A DNA stretch of 64,000 nt, taken from the NCBI RefSeq assembly GCF_001523745.2, contig NZ_CP013386.1:1426001-1490000 (forward strand). The letters are read 5' to 3'. The translations under genes and the position numbers were made by a program. Under the pieces are notes generated by a model. That model was not told the origin of the DNA and did no database searches. It worked only from the letters and a program-made list of their open reading frames with translations. Below are positions 1 through 9,343 of the stretch, piece by piece. The stretch's first letter is position 1; the number at the start of each line of letters is the position of its first letter. The DNA is from Burkholderia mayonis (lineage in GTDB: Bacteria; Pseudomonadota; Gammaproteobacteria; Burkholderiales; Burkholderiaceae).

Positions 1-1146
1 GCTGGCCACAACCTGCGGATGATCCTGCGCAACCTGCGGCTTTTTTACGCCCTGATCGAATTGTTCAGGGCCGACTATGTACGTGCGAACGCTTTCCAAC
101 CGTGCATTGCTCTCATGAACGTGCGATGCATGTGTTCGGGTGCGACTGCCCGCCAATTTCCGGGTGCGAATTCAAATGCGCGATTGATGCATCTCGCATT
201 AATTCGGGATCGCATTATTCATTGTTTTATTTTTCATGCGCGATGAATATTTGCATGATCATGTTTATATTGTCTGTTTTCTGATCGATTGATGTCGAAT
301 GCTATCGATATATATGATGAATAAGATAATATTATTGGTCTTGCTGGTGTGGAGATAATAGTCTCCATCGAGCGCCGAAATCGGGTGCGCCGCGAGATGC
401 GTGGCCGCCAAAAATATGAGGCGAAATGGTGAAATTGTCTGGTCGGTGTATTGATTGAATGATGTTCGTGCGGCGTTGGCCGATGAAAAATTGGAATGCG
501 GTGTTGTCGGGTATTTATTCAGAAACGAAATTGTTCAGGTGCCGATATTCACCATTCGACATGGGTGATCATGTCGAGATGACATGAGTTCGGATGCAGT
601 CGGGGAAGTAGCGGGAAAATAGATTAATCGAACGATGTGACGTTGTCGCGCATATGAGTAGTCTCCCGTGAAAAAGGGGATTCATGATGTCTCATCGAAT
701 CGTTTCTGTTTGTCGCGGTCGCGGTCGATGCGAATGCGCCGGGTGGTTCGCTTTGCAATCGATCTCACGACGATGACGGAATCGTAATTTTTCTATTGCC
801 GATACAGGTTGCGCCGATCGTGAATGCGGCGTTGCCATGAGTCGCGGCATTCGGAATCCATCGCAATGCACCGCACGTCCATGGAGTCGGGTGGGCCGTT
901 TTGTCTCGTCCGCAAACTTCGAGCGCTACGCGTGTGAGCCGGAATGCGAGTGTGCTTTCGACGTCGGCAACGGCGGCGCCGTGCCGCAGCCGGACGCACG
1001 CGATCCGTGGAGGTCGAATCCGGCCGCCGATCGACCGGCGACGAATATTCAAGTGTCTAGGTGTTGGTGGAGTTGATTGAGTGGTGCAAGTGTGCATGTA
1101 GTCAGCATTTCAATCGCAATGTCATCTTTTAATTAAGGATATTGAA
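1..1146. other. AT-rich gene-free region
   Basis: No convincing gene is seen on either strand. The stretch from about 170 to 680 is clearly richer in A+T than the rest of the window, and the short open frames in it lack ribosome binding sites and typical codon use. A 7-bp inverted repeat (GCCCTGA/TCAGGGC, 49-71) and a small hairpin (GGAGA/TCTCC, 351-366) are present, neither with a clear T-tract. The region probably contains the promoter of the secreted-protein gene at 1147. The composition suggests acquired or weakly constrained DNA; that is inference. Confidence 0.5.
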
Positions 1147-1419
1147 ATGAAAAAGATTATCGCTGTTATCGCTTCAACCTTGCTTCTGGCTTCGTCCTAT
1201 GCGCACGCGGATACGTTGTGCACGTCGGGCACGATTAACAAGCTCTTCATCGACAAGAACGGGGTCATGGAGGTCACCGTCGGCAACCTGTCTTACTTGA
1301 ACGGAAACAAGGATGCGTATCCGCTCATCAATTCGGCATTCCTGATGGGTAAGCAGTTCTACATTTACGCGAGCACTTGCCAGCCGGGCACGTCGATGGG
1401 AGGTTTTGCCGTTCGGTAA
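1147..1419 (+). CDS. Small secreted protein of unknown function (90 aa)
   Basis: The protein starts with a clear Sec signal peptide: Met-Lys-Lys, a hydrophobic core, and a likely cleavage after Ala-His-Ala at residue 21. The mature part is only about 69 residues and has two cysteines (25 and 78) placed to form one disulfide near its two ends. A good Shine-Dalgarno (AAGGAT) precedes the ATG. The mature chain looks beta-rich, alternating hydrophobic residues with Gly/Asn turns. Small secreted proteins of this size with a Cys-x-x-Gly-x-Ile start are sometimes OB-fold B-subunit-like (SubB/PltB type) proteins, but no catalytic partner is nearby and that link is speculative. Base composition is lower in G+C than the neighbouring genes, which fits transfer. 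The export call is firm; the function is not known. Confidence 0.75.
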   Translation: MKKIIAVIASTLLLASSYAHADTLCTSGTINKLFIDKNGVMEVTVGNLSYLNGNKDAYPLINSAFLMGKQFYIYASTCQPGTSMGGFAVR

Positions 1420-1612
1420 CGCAGGCCGATGAAGCAGATCGCTCGAGCGCGATGCAGTTCGCGTCGCGATGTCGCATGCCGGCCGGTGGGCACTGGCCGG
1501 TCGGTCACTTTGTGGCGATGCGGCGCGCTCGTGAGCGTTCCCGGCGAGGCAGAGTAGATGGAGGGCGTCGGCGGCGCAAGCCGGCTAACTCGCGAATGCC
1601 TGGAAATGAAAT

Positions 1613-1641
1613 GGCCCGCGGCGCTCGAAGCGCCGCGGGCC
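1613..1641 (-). terminator. Strong GC hairpin downstream of suhB
   Basis: A 13-bp perfect stem (arm GGCCCGCGGCGCT) with a 3-nt loop lies about 50 nt past the suhB stop. Read on the minus strand it is followed by ATTTCATTTCC, a weak T-rich tail. It is probably the suhB transcription terminator; the short secreted-protein gene converges on it from the other side. Confidence 0.55.
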
Positions 1642-1693
1642 GCCGGATCTCGTCACCGCCGCGACCTGCGTTACGCGGCGGCGACCACGCCGC

Positions 1694-2497
1694 TCATTCC
1701 TTCGCCGGCCGCGTGTGCGTGTAGCGGTTCAGGATCGGGATCATCTGCGCGTAGATCTTCGGGTTCGCGGCGACGATCTCGCGCTGATGCAGGAAGTCGG
1801 AATCGCCCGTGTAATTGCCGACGAGGCCACCCGCCTCGGTGATGAGCAGGCTGCCCGCTGCCACGTCCCACACGTTGATGCCTTGCTCGAAGAAGCCGTC
1901 GAGACGGCCCGCCGCGACGTTGGCGAGGTCGAGTGCGGCCGCGCCCGGGCGGCGCAGCCCGGTGCATGCTTGCGTCATGTCGGCGAAGAGGCGCGCGTAT
2001 GCGTCGAGGCCGTCCTTCTCGCGGAACGGAAAGCCCGTGCCGACCAGCGCGTCGGCGAGGCGGTCGCGCCGTCCCACGCGGATGCGGCGGTCGTTCAGGT
2101 ACGCGCCGCGGCCACGCGTCGCGGTGAAAAGGTCGTTGTGGTTCGGATCGTAGACCACCGCTTGCGTGACGACGCCCTTGTGCGCGAGCGCAATCGACAC
2201 GCAGTAATACGGAAAGCCGTGGATGAAGTTCGTCGTGCCGTCGAGCGGATCGATGATCCACTGGAATTCGGATTCGTTGCCCGACTCGCCGGATTCCTCG
2301 GCGAGGATTGCGTGGTCCGAGTAGGCGGTTTTCAGCGTTTCGATGATCGCATCTTCCGCTGCCTTGTCGACTTCCGTCACGAAATCGTTCTGCTGCTTCT
2401 TGCGGATCTCGATCAGATCGAGATCGAGCGATGCGCGATTGATGATCTGTCCGGCGCGGCGAGCGGCCTTGACAGCGATGTTGAGCATGGGATGCAT
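1694..2497 (-). CDS. suhB: Inositol-1-monophosphatase family protein SuhB
   Basis: This is a 267-residue Mg-dependent, lithium-sensitive type phosphatase that hydrolyses inositol monophosphates; in E. coli SuhB also joins ribosomal RNA transcription complexes. The metal site is visible: the Glu of ILAEESG (64-70), the DPLDGTTNF block (83-91) and WDVAAG (210-215) are the three signature blocks of the family in the right order and spacing. Length is normal. The start at 2497 was chosen because MHPMLNIA matches the usual N-terminus; upstream in-frame codons have no family similarity. It is divergent from trmJ, with a 293-bp shared promoter region. In many proteobacteria suhB and a SpoU-type methyltransferase gene sit next to each other, as here. 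Confidence 0.95.
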   Translation of the reverse strand: MHPMLNIAVKAARRAGQIINRASLDLDLIEIRKKQQNDFVTEVDKAAEDAIIETLKTAYSDHAILAEESGESGNESEFQWIIDPLDGTTNFIHGFPYYCVSIALAHKGVVTQAVVYDPNHNDLFTATRGRGAYLNDRRIRVGRRDRLADALVGTGFPFREKDGLDAYARLFADMTQACTGLRRPGAAALDLANVAAGRLDGFFEQGINVWDVAAGSLLITEAGGLVGNYTGDSDFLHQREIVAANPKIYAQMIPILNRYTHTRPAKE

Positions 2498-2790
2498 GGG
2501 CCTGAATCCTGAAGCTGGCGACGCTAGGCCGCCACGAATGGTGATCGAACCAGCGAAACGACACCGGGCGCGTATGAGGCGGCCGGCGGGCGTTTCGCCG
2601 ACGGAAGACGAATTGGCAAAGAGCGGGGTGCGGGCCGAACAGGCAGCGTGGGCGCCGCATCGAGAGTGCAATTTTACCCGACTCGCGGCGCTTTTTTGCG
2701 AAACGGTAGCGTGTACTGTTCGATTGGCCATTCGGACGAGTGGGTTTGTCCGCGAGTTGGCGATACCATACCGGCATCCCGATTAGTCGA

Positions 2791-3666
2791 ATGAACGTCT
2801 TGGAATCTCAGCAGAAACCGTTCGCGCCGTCCGCCGGCGCGGCCCCGTCCCGTCCGGCGCGGACCACGCGCGGCGGGTTTACGTCGACGCGCTTCGTGCT
2901 CGTCGAGCCGAGTCACCCCGGCAACGTCGGCGCAGCGGCGCGCGCGCTGAAAACGATGGGCTTTTCACGTCTCGTGCTCGTCGCGCCGCGCGTGCCCCAC
3001 GTGCAGAGCGATCCGGAAGCGCTCGCGATGGCGAGCGGCGCCGACGACGTGCTCGCGTCCGCACACGTGGTACCGACGCTCGCCGATGCGCTGAACGGTG
3101 TGCAGTGGTCGATCGCGCTCACCGCGCGTTCGCGCGAGTATGGGCCGCCGCGGCTCGCGCCGCGTGCGGCCGCCGCGAGTGCCTGCCGCCAGTTGCAAAC
3201 GGGCGACATCGCGCTCGTGTTCGGCAACGAGCGCACGGGCCTGCCGAACGAGCATGTCGAGCGTTGCAGCGCGATTGCGCACATCCCGGCGAACCCCGCA
3301 TACAGCTCGCTCAATCTCGCGCAGGCGGTGCAGGTGCTCGCGTACGAGTTGCGCGTCGCGCTGCTCGAAGACGAGGAGTCCGTCGTGCCGCGGGACGCCG
3401 CGCTCGGCACGCTCGCGCAAAGTGACGAGATTGAGCGGATGTTCGTTCATCTAGAGAATGCGCTGATCGCGCTCGACTTTCTCGATCCCCGCAATCCGAA
3501 GAAGCTGATGCCGCGGCTGCGGCGGCTATTCGCGCGAACGGGGCTCGAGCGCGAGGAGGTGAACATCTTGCGCGGGATCGCGAAGCACATCCTGCTGAAT
3601 GCGGGCGGTGCGGAGGCACGCGCGGGCGACGACAAGGACGACGCAGGCGCCGGGCGAGACGAGTGA
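2791..3666 (+). CDS. trmJ: tRNA (cytidine/uridine-2'-O-)-methyltransferase TrmJ
   Basis: A SPOUT-class methyltransferase of 291 residues that methylates the ribose 2'-OH of position 32 in tRNA using S-adenosylmethionine. The three SpoU motifs are visible: the N-terminal Asn/Arg block (HPGNVGAAARALKTMGF), the FGNERTGL block and the SLNLAQAVQV block that forms the knotted cofactor site. The C-terminal third, with a short acidic and basic tail, is the dimer/tRNA extension typical of TrmJ. The ATG at 2791 is preferred to an upstream in-frame start because the segment before it has no similarity to the family. About 25 residues before the first motif are Ala/Pro-rich and probably disordered. Confidence 0.93.
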   Translation: MNVLESQQKPFAPSAGAAPSRPARTTRGGFTSTRFVLVEPSHPGNVGAAARALKTMGFSRLVLVAPRVPHVQSDPEALAMASGADDVLASAHVVPTLADALNGVQWSIALTARSREYGPPRLAPRAAAASACRQLQTGDIALVFGNERTGLPNEHVERCSAIAHIPANPAYSSLNLAQAVQVLAYELRVALLEDEESVVPRDAALGTLAQSDEIERMFVHLENALIALDFLDPRNPKKLMPRLRRLFARTGLEREEVNILRGIAKHILLNAGGAEARAGDDKDDAGAGRDE

Positions 3667-3754
3667 CGGAACGCGCCGGCTCGCCCAACGGCGCTATACC
3701 TGCGGTCGCAGCAGGGAGAACGCGGCAGCCGCTGCGCGCTCGCGACGGCCGTTC

Positions 3755-3826
3755 TACAATCGATCGCACGTCATAAGAAAAGCTGTCGAAACGATAATGG
3801 CTCCGCCCGGCAGCCGCGCACCGGGC
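3755..3826 (+). promoter_or_regulatory. Candidate cysE promoter and leader hairpin
   Basis: A TACAAT -10-like box lies at 3755-3760. A hairpin (GCCCGG/CCGGGC, 3805-3826) is directly followed by TTTCTTCTT, 24 nt before the cysE start. The order promoter, hairpin with T-run, gene is what an attenuated leader or a trmJ terminator would look like. No clear Shine-Dalgarno precedes the cysE ATG. All of this is inference from sequence. Confidence 0.35.
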
Positions 3827-3849
3827 TTTCTTCTTCCATCGTCACCACC

Positions 3850-4632
3850 ATGTTCACGAGACTTCGCGAAGACGTCGCCACGATCCGCGAGCGCGATCCC
3901 GCCGCCCGCAGCGCCTGGGAAGTGCTCACGTGTTATCCGGGGCTGCACGCGCTCGTGTTCCATCGGATCTCGCACGCATGCTGGCGCTCGGACTGGCGCT
4001 GGCTCGGCCGGTTCGTGTCGCAGGTCGGCCGCTTCCTGACCGGCATCGAGATCCATCCGGGCGCGACGCTCGGCCGGCGCGTGTTCATCGATCACGGGAT
4101 GGGCGTCGTGATCGGCGAGACGGCTGTCGTCGGCGACGACTGCACGATCTACCAGGGCGTGACGCTCGGCGGCACGTCGCTCACGCGCGGTGCGAAGCGT
4201 CACCCGACGCTCGAGCGCGGCGTGATCGTCGGCGCCGGCGCGAAGGTGTTGGGCGGCTTCACGATCGGTGCGGGGGCGAAGATCGGCTCGAATGCGGTCG
4301 TCGTGAAGCCGGTGCCGGCAGGCGGCACGGCAGTCGGCAATCCGGCGCGGGTCGTGATGCCGGCCGATGCGAAGCGCATACCTGAGCGCATCGCGTTCTG
4401 CGCTTACGGGATCACGCCGAACGCCGACGATCCGATGTCGCTTGCGATTCACGGCCTCATTGATCATGCGGCGAAGGAAGCGCAGCGGGTCGACGAGATC
4501 GTAGCGGCGCTCGAGCGGCTGGGTGCGCATCTGGACGCGCTGCAGGGGGCGGACGGTGCGCGGCTCGATTTGCGTCGCCTGTCCGCGGCGTTCGAGGGCA
4601 AGGCGCTCGACGGGAAGGCGATCGAGCGCTGA
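3850..4632 (+). CDS. cysE: Serine O-acetyltransferase CysE
   Basis: Catalyses transfer of acetyl from acetyl-CoA to L-serine, giving O-acetylserine, the first step of cysteine synthesis in the cytoplasm. The 260-residue chain has the short N-terminal helical domain, then a left-handed beta-helix of hexapeptide repeats (about residues 60-170). The catalytic His/Asp region appears in [15 protein letters not shown], and the block [19 protein letters not shown] is diagnostic of CysE/EpsC-type enzymes. The C-terminus, where cysteine feedback and CysK docking occur in the family, is extended by about 80 mostly helical residues and ends in Glu-Arg rather than the classic Ile. That suggests CysK binding may differ. 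It is a single gene convergent with lpxH. Confidence 0.93.
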   Translation: MFTRLREDVATIRERDPAARSAWEVLTCYPGLHALVFHRISHACWRSDWRWLGRFVSQVGRFLTGIEIHPGATLGRRVFIDHGMGVVIGETAVVGDDCTIYQGVTLGGTSLTRGAKRHPTLERGVIVGAGAKVLGGFTIGAGAKIGSNAVVVKPVPAGGTAVGNPARVVMPADAKRIPERIAFCAYGITPNADDPMSLAIHGLIDHAAKEAQRVDEIVAALERLGAHLDALQGADGARLDLRRLSAAFEGKALDGKAIER

Positions 4633-4923
4633 GTCGTGCGCGGCGCCGAGCGCGCCGTGATCGACGTACGGCGCACGCGATCTCGCCGCACGCGTTCCGT
4701 AACGCGCCGTAATTCTCGGGCGGGGGCGAAGAGGCATCGGCATCGCGTTCGACGCGCACGTGTCCTGGAGGACCTTGGGAGCTTGCCTGCGGCATCGTTC
4801 GTCGCGTTGCCAACGCGGAGCGCGAGCGCGCTGCGTGGCTCGGCGCTGCGTGACGGCAATTGCGCGGATGTCGACAGCCGAGGCGCTATCGCTCCAACTC
4901 CATCCGATTTGACCGCGCGATGC

Positions 4924-5724
4924 TCAATCGAGCGGCAGCGCGCGAATCCCTTGTGCATCGACGCACAGATACCCGCCGCGGCGCGGTCCGTGGTCGAGTT
5001 CCCAGTCCGGCAGCACCCAGCGCACGCCGCCCGCTTCGACGTGCCTCGCCGGCTTGTGCGTGTGGCCGTGGATGATCGTGCGCGTGCCGCTGCGCCGAAA
5101 GAGGGCGGCGATGCCCTTGCGCGTCACGTCGTAGCGCGGCGATGCGGGACGCATACGGCCGGCTTCGCTCGACGCGCGCATCCGCTCGGCGAGCGCGCGG
5201 CGCCACGCGAACGGCCACGCGAGAAAGAGCCGCTGCGCGACGCCGTTGCGCGCGAAGCGGCGAAACCATTGATAGCCGCGGTCGGCCGTGCACTGCGCGT
5301 CGCCGTGCGCGAGCGCGATGCGGTTGCCGAACGCGACGACGACGGACGGATCCGGAATCAGAAGCGCGCCCGCCGCCTTCATGAAGCGCTTGCCGAGCAG
5401 GAAGTCGCGATTGCCGCGCATCACGTAGAGCGCGATGCCGCGCTCGGAGAACGTGTGCAGCAGCGCGGCCATACGGGCCGCGAACGGATCGTGATCGAGG
5501 ATGTCGTCGCCGATCCAGTATTCGAACAGGTCGCCGAGGATGAAAACCGAATCCGCGCTGTCTGCCGTCACGCGCACGAAGTGCTCGAACGCGGCGACCG
5601 TGCGCGGAATCGCATCGCTCAGGTGCAGATCGGAGACGAACAGGAACGGGCGTGCCGCATGCGCGAGCCCGCGCTCGCCCGGCACACCCGCAAAGACGCT
5701 TCGCGGCGGCGTTTCCTGCAGCAT
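4924..5724 (-). CDS. lpxH: UDP-2,3-diacylglucosamine pyrophosphatase LpxH
   Basis: A peripheral inner-membrane metallophosphoesterase that cleaves UDP-2,3-diacylglucosamine to lipid X in lipid A synthesis. The calcineurin-like metal motifs are in order: SDLHLSD (31-37), GDLFEYWIGDD (64-74), RGNRDFLLG (103-111), a middle His in LAHGD, and the HGHTHKP block (219-225). Length, 266 residues, is slightly above the E. coli enzyme because of a ~25-residue N-terminal lead before the first strand. The ATG at 5724 lies 26 nt after the ppiB stop, so the gene is probably cotranscribed with ppiA and ppiB, an arrangement also known from other beta-proteobacteria. Essential in most Gram-negatives. Confidence 0.93.
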   Translation of the reverse strand: MLQETPPRSVFAGVPGERGLAHAARPFLFVSDLHLSDAIPRTVAAFEHFVRVTADSADSVFILGDLFEYWIGDDILDHDPFAARMAALLHTFSERGIALYVMRGNRDFLLGKRFMKAAGALLIPDPSVVVAFGNRIALAHGDAQCTADRGYQWFRRFARNGVAQRLFLAWPFAWRRALAERMRASSEAGRMRPASPRYDVTRKGIAALFRRSGTRTIIHGHTHKPARHVEAGGVRWVLPDWELDHGPRRGGYLCVDAQGIRALPLD

Positions 5725-5750
5725 CTCGGCGCCTCGTCGCTCTACACTAC

Positions 5751-6242
5751 TCAGACCACGACGGCCTTCTCGATCACGACGTCGTCGTTCGGCACGTCCT
5801 GATGGAAGCCCTTGCTGCCCGTCTTGACGGCCTTGATCTTGTCGACGACGTCCTGGCCTTCGACGACCTTGCCGAACACCGCGTAGCCCCAGCCCTGCGG
5901 CGTCGGCGACGAGTGGTTCAGGAAGTCGTTGTCGTTCACGTTGATGAAGAACTGCGCGGTCGCCGAGTGCGGATCGTTCGTGCGCGCCATCGCGATCGTG
6001 TACGTGTCGTTCTTCAGGCCGTTGTTCGCTTCGTTCGCGATCGGCGCGTCGGTCGGCTTTTGCTTCAGGCCCGGCTCGAAGCCGCCGCCTTGGATCATGA
6101 AGCCGTTGATCACGCGGTGGAAGACCGTGCCGTCGTAGTGGCCCTTCTTCACGTAGTTGAGGAAGTTCTCGACCGTCTTCGGCGCCTTCGCGTCGTCGAG
6201 TTCGAGCTTGATGACGCCGTGGTTCGTATGCAGTTCGACCAT
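5751..6242 (-). CDS. ppiB: Cytoplasmic cyclophilin-type peptidyl-prolyl isomerase PpiB
   Basis: A 163-residue single-domain cyclophilin without a signal peptide, so it acts in the cytoplasm on Xaa-Pro bonds of folding proteins. Active-site landmarks are present: [13 protein letters not shown] (catalytic Arg and the Phe/Met pocket), [17 protein letters not shown], and [15 protein letters not shown]. It follows a second cyclophilin gene by 80 nt and precedes lpxH by 26 nt. The pair is a likely duplication, with one copy gaining an export signal. Confidence 0.95.
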   Translation of the reverse strand: MVELHTNHGVIKLELDDAKAPKTVENFLNYVKKGHYDGTVFHRVINGFMIQGGGFEPGLKQKPTDAPIANEANNGLKNDTYTIAMARTNDPHSATAQFFINVNDNDFLNHSSPTPQGWGYAVFGKVVEGQDVVDKIKAVKTGSKGFHQDVPNDDVVIEKAVVV

Positions 6243-6274
6243 GATGATTCCTTTGATGGGGAGGGTTCAAACGG

Positions 6275-6306
6275 CGCGCGGCCGCTCTGGACGACGCGGC
6301 CGCGCG
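6275..6306. other. Perfect 11-bp inverted repeat between the two cyclophilin genes
   Basis: The arms CGCGCGGCCGC and GCGGCCGCGCG are separated by 10 nt and lie between ppiA and ppiB. There is no T-tract on the minus strand, so this may be an mRNA-stabilising or partial-termination hairpin that lets ppiA and ppiB be expressed at different levels. Confidence 0.4.
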
Positions 6307-6322
6307 GGAGGTTCGGGTTGGC

Positions 6323-6898
6323 TTATTTCGAGACGATCGTCGCCGATTCGATCACGATCGGCTTTTCCGGCACGTCGCGCATCGGGCCGCGCACGGTCGT
6401 CGACGTGGCTTCGATCTTCTTCACGACGTCCATGCCCGACACGACCTTGCCGAACACCGCGTAGCCGTTGCCGTCCGGATTCGGATAGTCGAGGCCCGCG
6501 TTGTCGACGGTGTTGATGAAGAACTGCGCGGTCGCCGAGTTCGGATCGCTCGTGCGCGCCATCGCGATCGTGCCCGTCGCGTTCTTCAGGCCGTTCTTGC
6601 TCTCGAGCGGGATCGGCGCGCGGGTCGGCTTCTCGTCGAAGTTCGTCTTGTAGCCGCCGCCCTGGATCATGAAGCCCTTGATCACGCGATGGAAGATCGT
6701 GCCGTTGTACTGGCCCGCCTTCACGTAATCGAGGAAGTTGGCGACGGTCTTCGGCGCCTTCTCCGGGTACAGCTCGACGCGGATGTCGCCCTGCGTGGTC
6801 TTTAGCTGCACGACGGGGTGCGTCGCGGCCGATTGCGCGAACGCGGGAGCGGTCGCGAGGAGGGCGGCGCTGCCGAGCGCCAGCAACAGACGTTTCAT
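6323..6898 (-). CDS. ppiA: Periplasmic cyclophilin-type peptidyl-prolyl isomerase PpiA
   Basis: A 191-residue cyclophilin beginning with a classic signal peptide (MKRLLLALGSAALLATAPAFA, predicted cleavage after residue 21), so it folds proline-containing proteins in the periplasm. The active-site blocks match its neighbour: [32 protein letters not shown] and VFGKVVSGMDVV. It sits between the TPR protein gene (47 nt upstream) and ppiB (80 nt downstream) in one minus-strand cluster. Adjacent exported and cytoplasmic versions of the same fold are seen in several Burkholderia and Ralstonia genomes. Confidence 0.95.
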   Translation of the reverse strand: MKRLLLALGSAALLATAPAFAQSAATHPVVQLKTTQGDIRVELYPEKAPKTVANFLDYVKAGQYNGTIFHRVIKGFMIQGGGYKTNFDEKPTRAPIPLESKNGLKNATGTIAMARTSDPNSATAQFFINTVDNAGLDYPNPDGNGYAVFGKVVSGMDVVKKIEATSTTVRGPMRDVPEKPIVIESATIVSK

Positions 6899-6945
6899 AA
6901 CGGTCCTCTGGGTGGGTGAAGGAAAGACGCGGCCGCCGCAGCGCG

Positions 6946-7668
6946 TTATTGCGACGGCGCGACGTAAGGCGGCATCGCGAGCGTACCGCTTGGGCCGCCG
7001 AACTGGAACGTCGGAGAAAGCGGCAGGGTGGTCGTCGTCACGTTCGCTGCCGCCCGCTCCGAATAGTCGCGCGCGGACGATGCCGGCGCGGCCGCCGATT
7101 TCGCCTTCGGCGGCGTGATGATCTTCTGCAGGTCCGCGAGGCGCTGCGCGGTCGCGCCGCTCGTGCGGCCGAGCGCGCGCGCGCGCTTGTACGATTCGGC
7201 CGCGAGGCGCAGGTACAGGTCGCCCAGATTCTCGTAGGCGAGGCCGTAGTTCGGGTTCGCCTGCGTCGCCGTGACGAGCGCGCTGCGCGCTTCGTCGTAG
7301 CGGCCGTGCTTCGCATAGAGCGCCGCCAGGTTGTTGTAGGGTTCCGGCAGTTCCGGATAGGCCTGCGTCAGCTCGACGAACTGCTTGATCGCGTCGTCGT
7401 CGCGGTTCAGGCGCGCGAGCACGGTGCCGCGCTTGAACTGCGCCTGCACGTCGCGCGGGTTCGACGCGATGCGCGCGTCGAGCTGGGCGAGCGCCTGCGT
7501 CCAGTTCCGGCTCGCGATCGACGCGTCGATTTCCGGCGTGCCGTCCGTGGGGGCGGGCGCTTTCTGCGCAAGGGCCGCCGCGCCTGGAAAGAGCGCGAGC
7601 GCGGCGCTCACGGCGGCGGTCGCAACAAGGGTCGCAGCGCTCGGCGCACGGCCGCGGGAAGGTTTCAT
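6946..7668 (-). CDS. Exported tetratricopeptide-repeat protein
   Basis: A 240-residue protein with a signal peptide (basic start MKPSRGR, hydrophobic stretch to about residue 34 ending in Ala-Leu-Ala). It is followed by three to four TPR helix pairs (about residues 50-185), recognisable from the spaced NWTQALAQLDARIASNPRD, PEPYNNLAALYAKHGRYDEA and PNYGLAYENLGDLYLR units. The C-terminal 50 residues are Ala/Pro/Thr-rich and low in complexity. TPR domains bind proteins; no enzyme domain is present. The first gene of the minus-strand cluster with ppiA, ppiB and lpxH, it may help periplasmic folding or assembly, but that is only context. The start at 7668 is chosen because the signal peptide begins there. 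Confidence 0.85.
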   Translation of the reverse strand: MKPSRGRAPSAATLVATAAVSAALALFPGAAALAQKAPAPTDGTPEIDASIASRNWTQALAQLDARIASNPRDVQAQFKRGTVLARLNRDDDAIKQFVELTQAYPELPEPYNNLAALYAKHGRYDEARSALVTATQANPNYGLAYENLGDLYLRLAAESYKRARALGRTSGATAQRLADLQKIITPPKAKSAAAPASSARDYSERAAANVTTTTLPLSPTFQFGGPSGTLAMPPYVAPSQ

Positions 7669-7898
7669 AGGCTCAAATCGGAATGTTATACTCCGACCCA
7701 TTCTAACAAATCGTCCGCGCGTTCCGGCGAGCCGCGGATTGTCTTTGCCTCTCGCGGCCGTCACCGCTTCGCTTGCGGATCGATCGCCGCATGTCATCCG
7801 AGGAAGCGCACGGCACGCGGCCCAGCCAGAGATCCTGTCGGGTGCCGCATGCACGGCGAGCATCGCCAGGCGGTTTCCTTCGGCTCACTTTCGTCTCT

Positions 7899-9296
7899 AT
7901 GGAATCACTGCGCATCTACAACACGCTCGCGCGTGACAAGCAAGTTTTCGTGCCGCGGCAGCCCGGCGAAGTGCGGATGTACGTCTGCGGGATCACCGTC
8001 TATGACTATTGCCATATCGGCCACGCGCGGATGGTGGTCGTGTTCGATCTCGTCCAGCGCTGGCTGCGCACGATCGGCTATCGCGTGACATACGTGCGCA
8101 ACATTACCGACATCGACGACAAGATCATCCGCCGCGCGGTCGAGAACGGCGAGACGATCAAGTCGCTGACGAGCCGCTTCACCGACGCGATGAACGCGGA
8201 CTTCGACGCGCTCGGCGTCGAGCGTCCGGACATCGAGCCGCGCGCGACCGAGTTCATTCCGCAGATGCTCGGGATGATCGAGAAGCTCGAGGCGAACGGC
8301 TACGCGTACCTGGCGGAGGACGGCGACGTCAATTACTCGGTGCGCAAGTTCGCGGGCTACGGCAAGCTGTCCGGCAAGTCGCTCGAGGACTTGCGCGCGG
8401 GCGAGCGCGTCGCCGCGAACGACGCGAAGGAAGATCCGCTCGATTTCGTGTTGTGGAAGCGCGCGAAGCCGGAAGAGCCGGCCGGCGCGTCGTGGGATTC
8501 GAAGTACGGTCTGGGTCGTCCGGGCTGGCACATCGAATGCTCGGCGATGGGCTGTACGCTGCTCGGCGAGCATTTCGACATCCACGGCGGCGGTCAGGAT
8601 CTGCAGTTCCCGCACCACGAGAACGAGATCGCGCAGAGCGAGGGTGCGACCGGACAAACTTTCGTCAATTATTGGATGCACAACGGCTTCGTGCAGGTCG
8701 ATAGTGAGAAGATGTCGAAGTCGCTCGGCAACTTCTTCACGATCCGCGAAGTGCTCGAGAAGTTCGATGCCGAAGTCGTGCGCTTCTTCATCGCGCGCAC
8801 TCACTATCGTTCGCCGCTCAACTACAGCGACGTTCACCTCGACGATGCGCGCGCGTCGCTCACGCGTCTTTACACGGCGCTGAAGGACACGACGCCCGAT
8901 TCGGCGCCGCTTGACTGGAACGAGGCGCATGCGCGGCGTTTCGCGGCCGCGATGAACGACGATTTCAACACGCCGATTGCAGTCGCCGTGCTGTTCGAGC
9001 TCGCGACCGAGGTGAATCGCACGCGCGATCCGGCGCTCGCGCGCCAGCTCGAGCGGCTCGCGGGCTTGCTCGGCCTGCTCGGCCGGGCGCCGCGCGAGTT
9101 CCTGCAGCAGGCGGCGGGCATGGCGCGCGCAGGCGCGCTCGAGCCGGAAGAGATCGACGCGAAGATCGCCGCGCGCGTCGCGGCGAAGCAGGCGAAGAAC
9201 TTTGCCGAAGCGGACCGGATCCGGGCGGAGCTGCTCGAAGCCGGAATCGCACTTGAAGACAAACCGGGCGGATCGACCGAGTGGCGTCGCGTATGA
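7899..9296 (+). CDS. cysS: Cysteinyl-tRNA synthetase
   Basis: Class I aminoacyl-tRNA synthetase charging tRNA-Cys, 465 residues, the usual size. The zinc-binding cysteine of [17 protein letters not shown], the HIGH motif in the same block and the KMSKS loop ([11 protein letters not shown]) are all present. The [13 protein letters not shown] block and [10 protein letters not shown] supply the other zinc ligands. The C-terminal helical bundle carries the anticodon-binding DALR-type region. The ATG at 7899 gives the normal N-terminus; the open frame upstream of it is not conserved. Divergent from the TPR gene. Confidence 0.97.
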   Translation: MESLRIYNTLARDKQVFVPRQPGEVRMYVCGITVYDYCHIGHARMVVVFDLVQRWLRTIGYRVTYVRNITDIDDKIIRRAVENGETIKSLTSRFTDAMNADFDALGVERPDIEPRATEFIPQMLGMIEKLEANGYAYLAEDGDVNYSVRKFAGYGKLSGKSLEDLRAGERVAANDAKEDPLDFVLWKRAKPEEPAGASWDSKYGLGRPGWHIECSAMGCTLLGEHFDIHGGGQDLQFPHHENEIAQSEGATGQTFVNYWMHNGFVQVDSEKMSKSLGNFFTIREVLEKFDAEVVRFFIARTHYRSPLNYSDVHLDDARASLTRLYTALKDTTPDSAPLDWNEAHARRFAAAMNDDFNTPIAVAVLFELATEVNRTRDPALARQLERLAGLLGLLGRAPREFLQQAAGMARAGALEPEEIDAKIAARVAAKQAKNFAEADRIRAELLEAGIALEDKPGGSTEWRRV

Positions 9297-9343
9297 GCGC
9301 GCATGGTCTGTCCCACTGATCGACTCGCCAGGTAGGAGGCTAG

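Noticed and set aside
19..284. Two overlapping short open frames at the window start
   Set aside because: They lack Shine-Dalgarno sequences, have atypical residue composition and lie in AT-rich DNA where short frames arise by chance.
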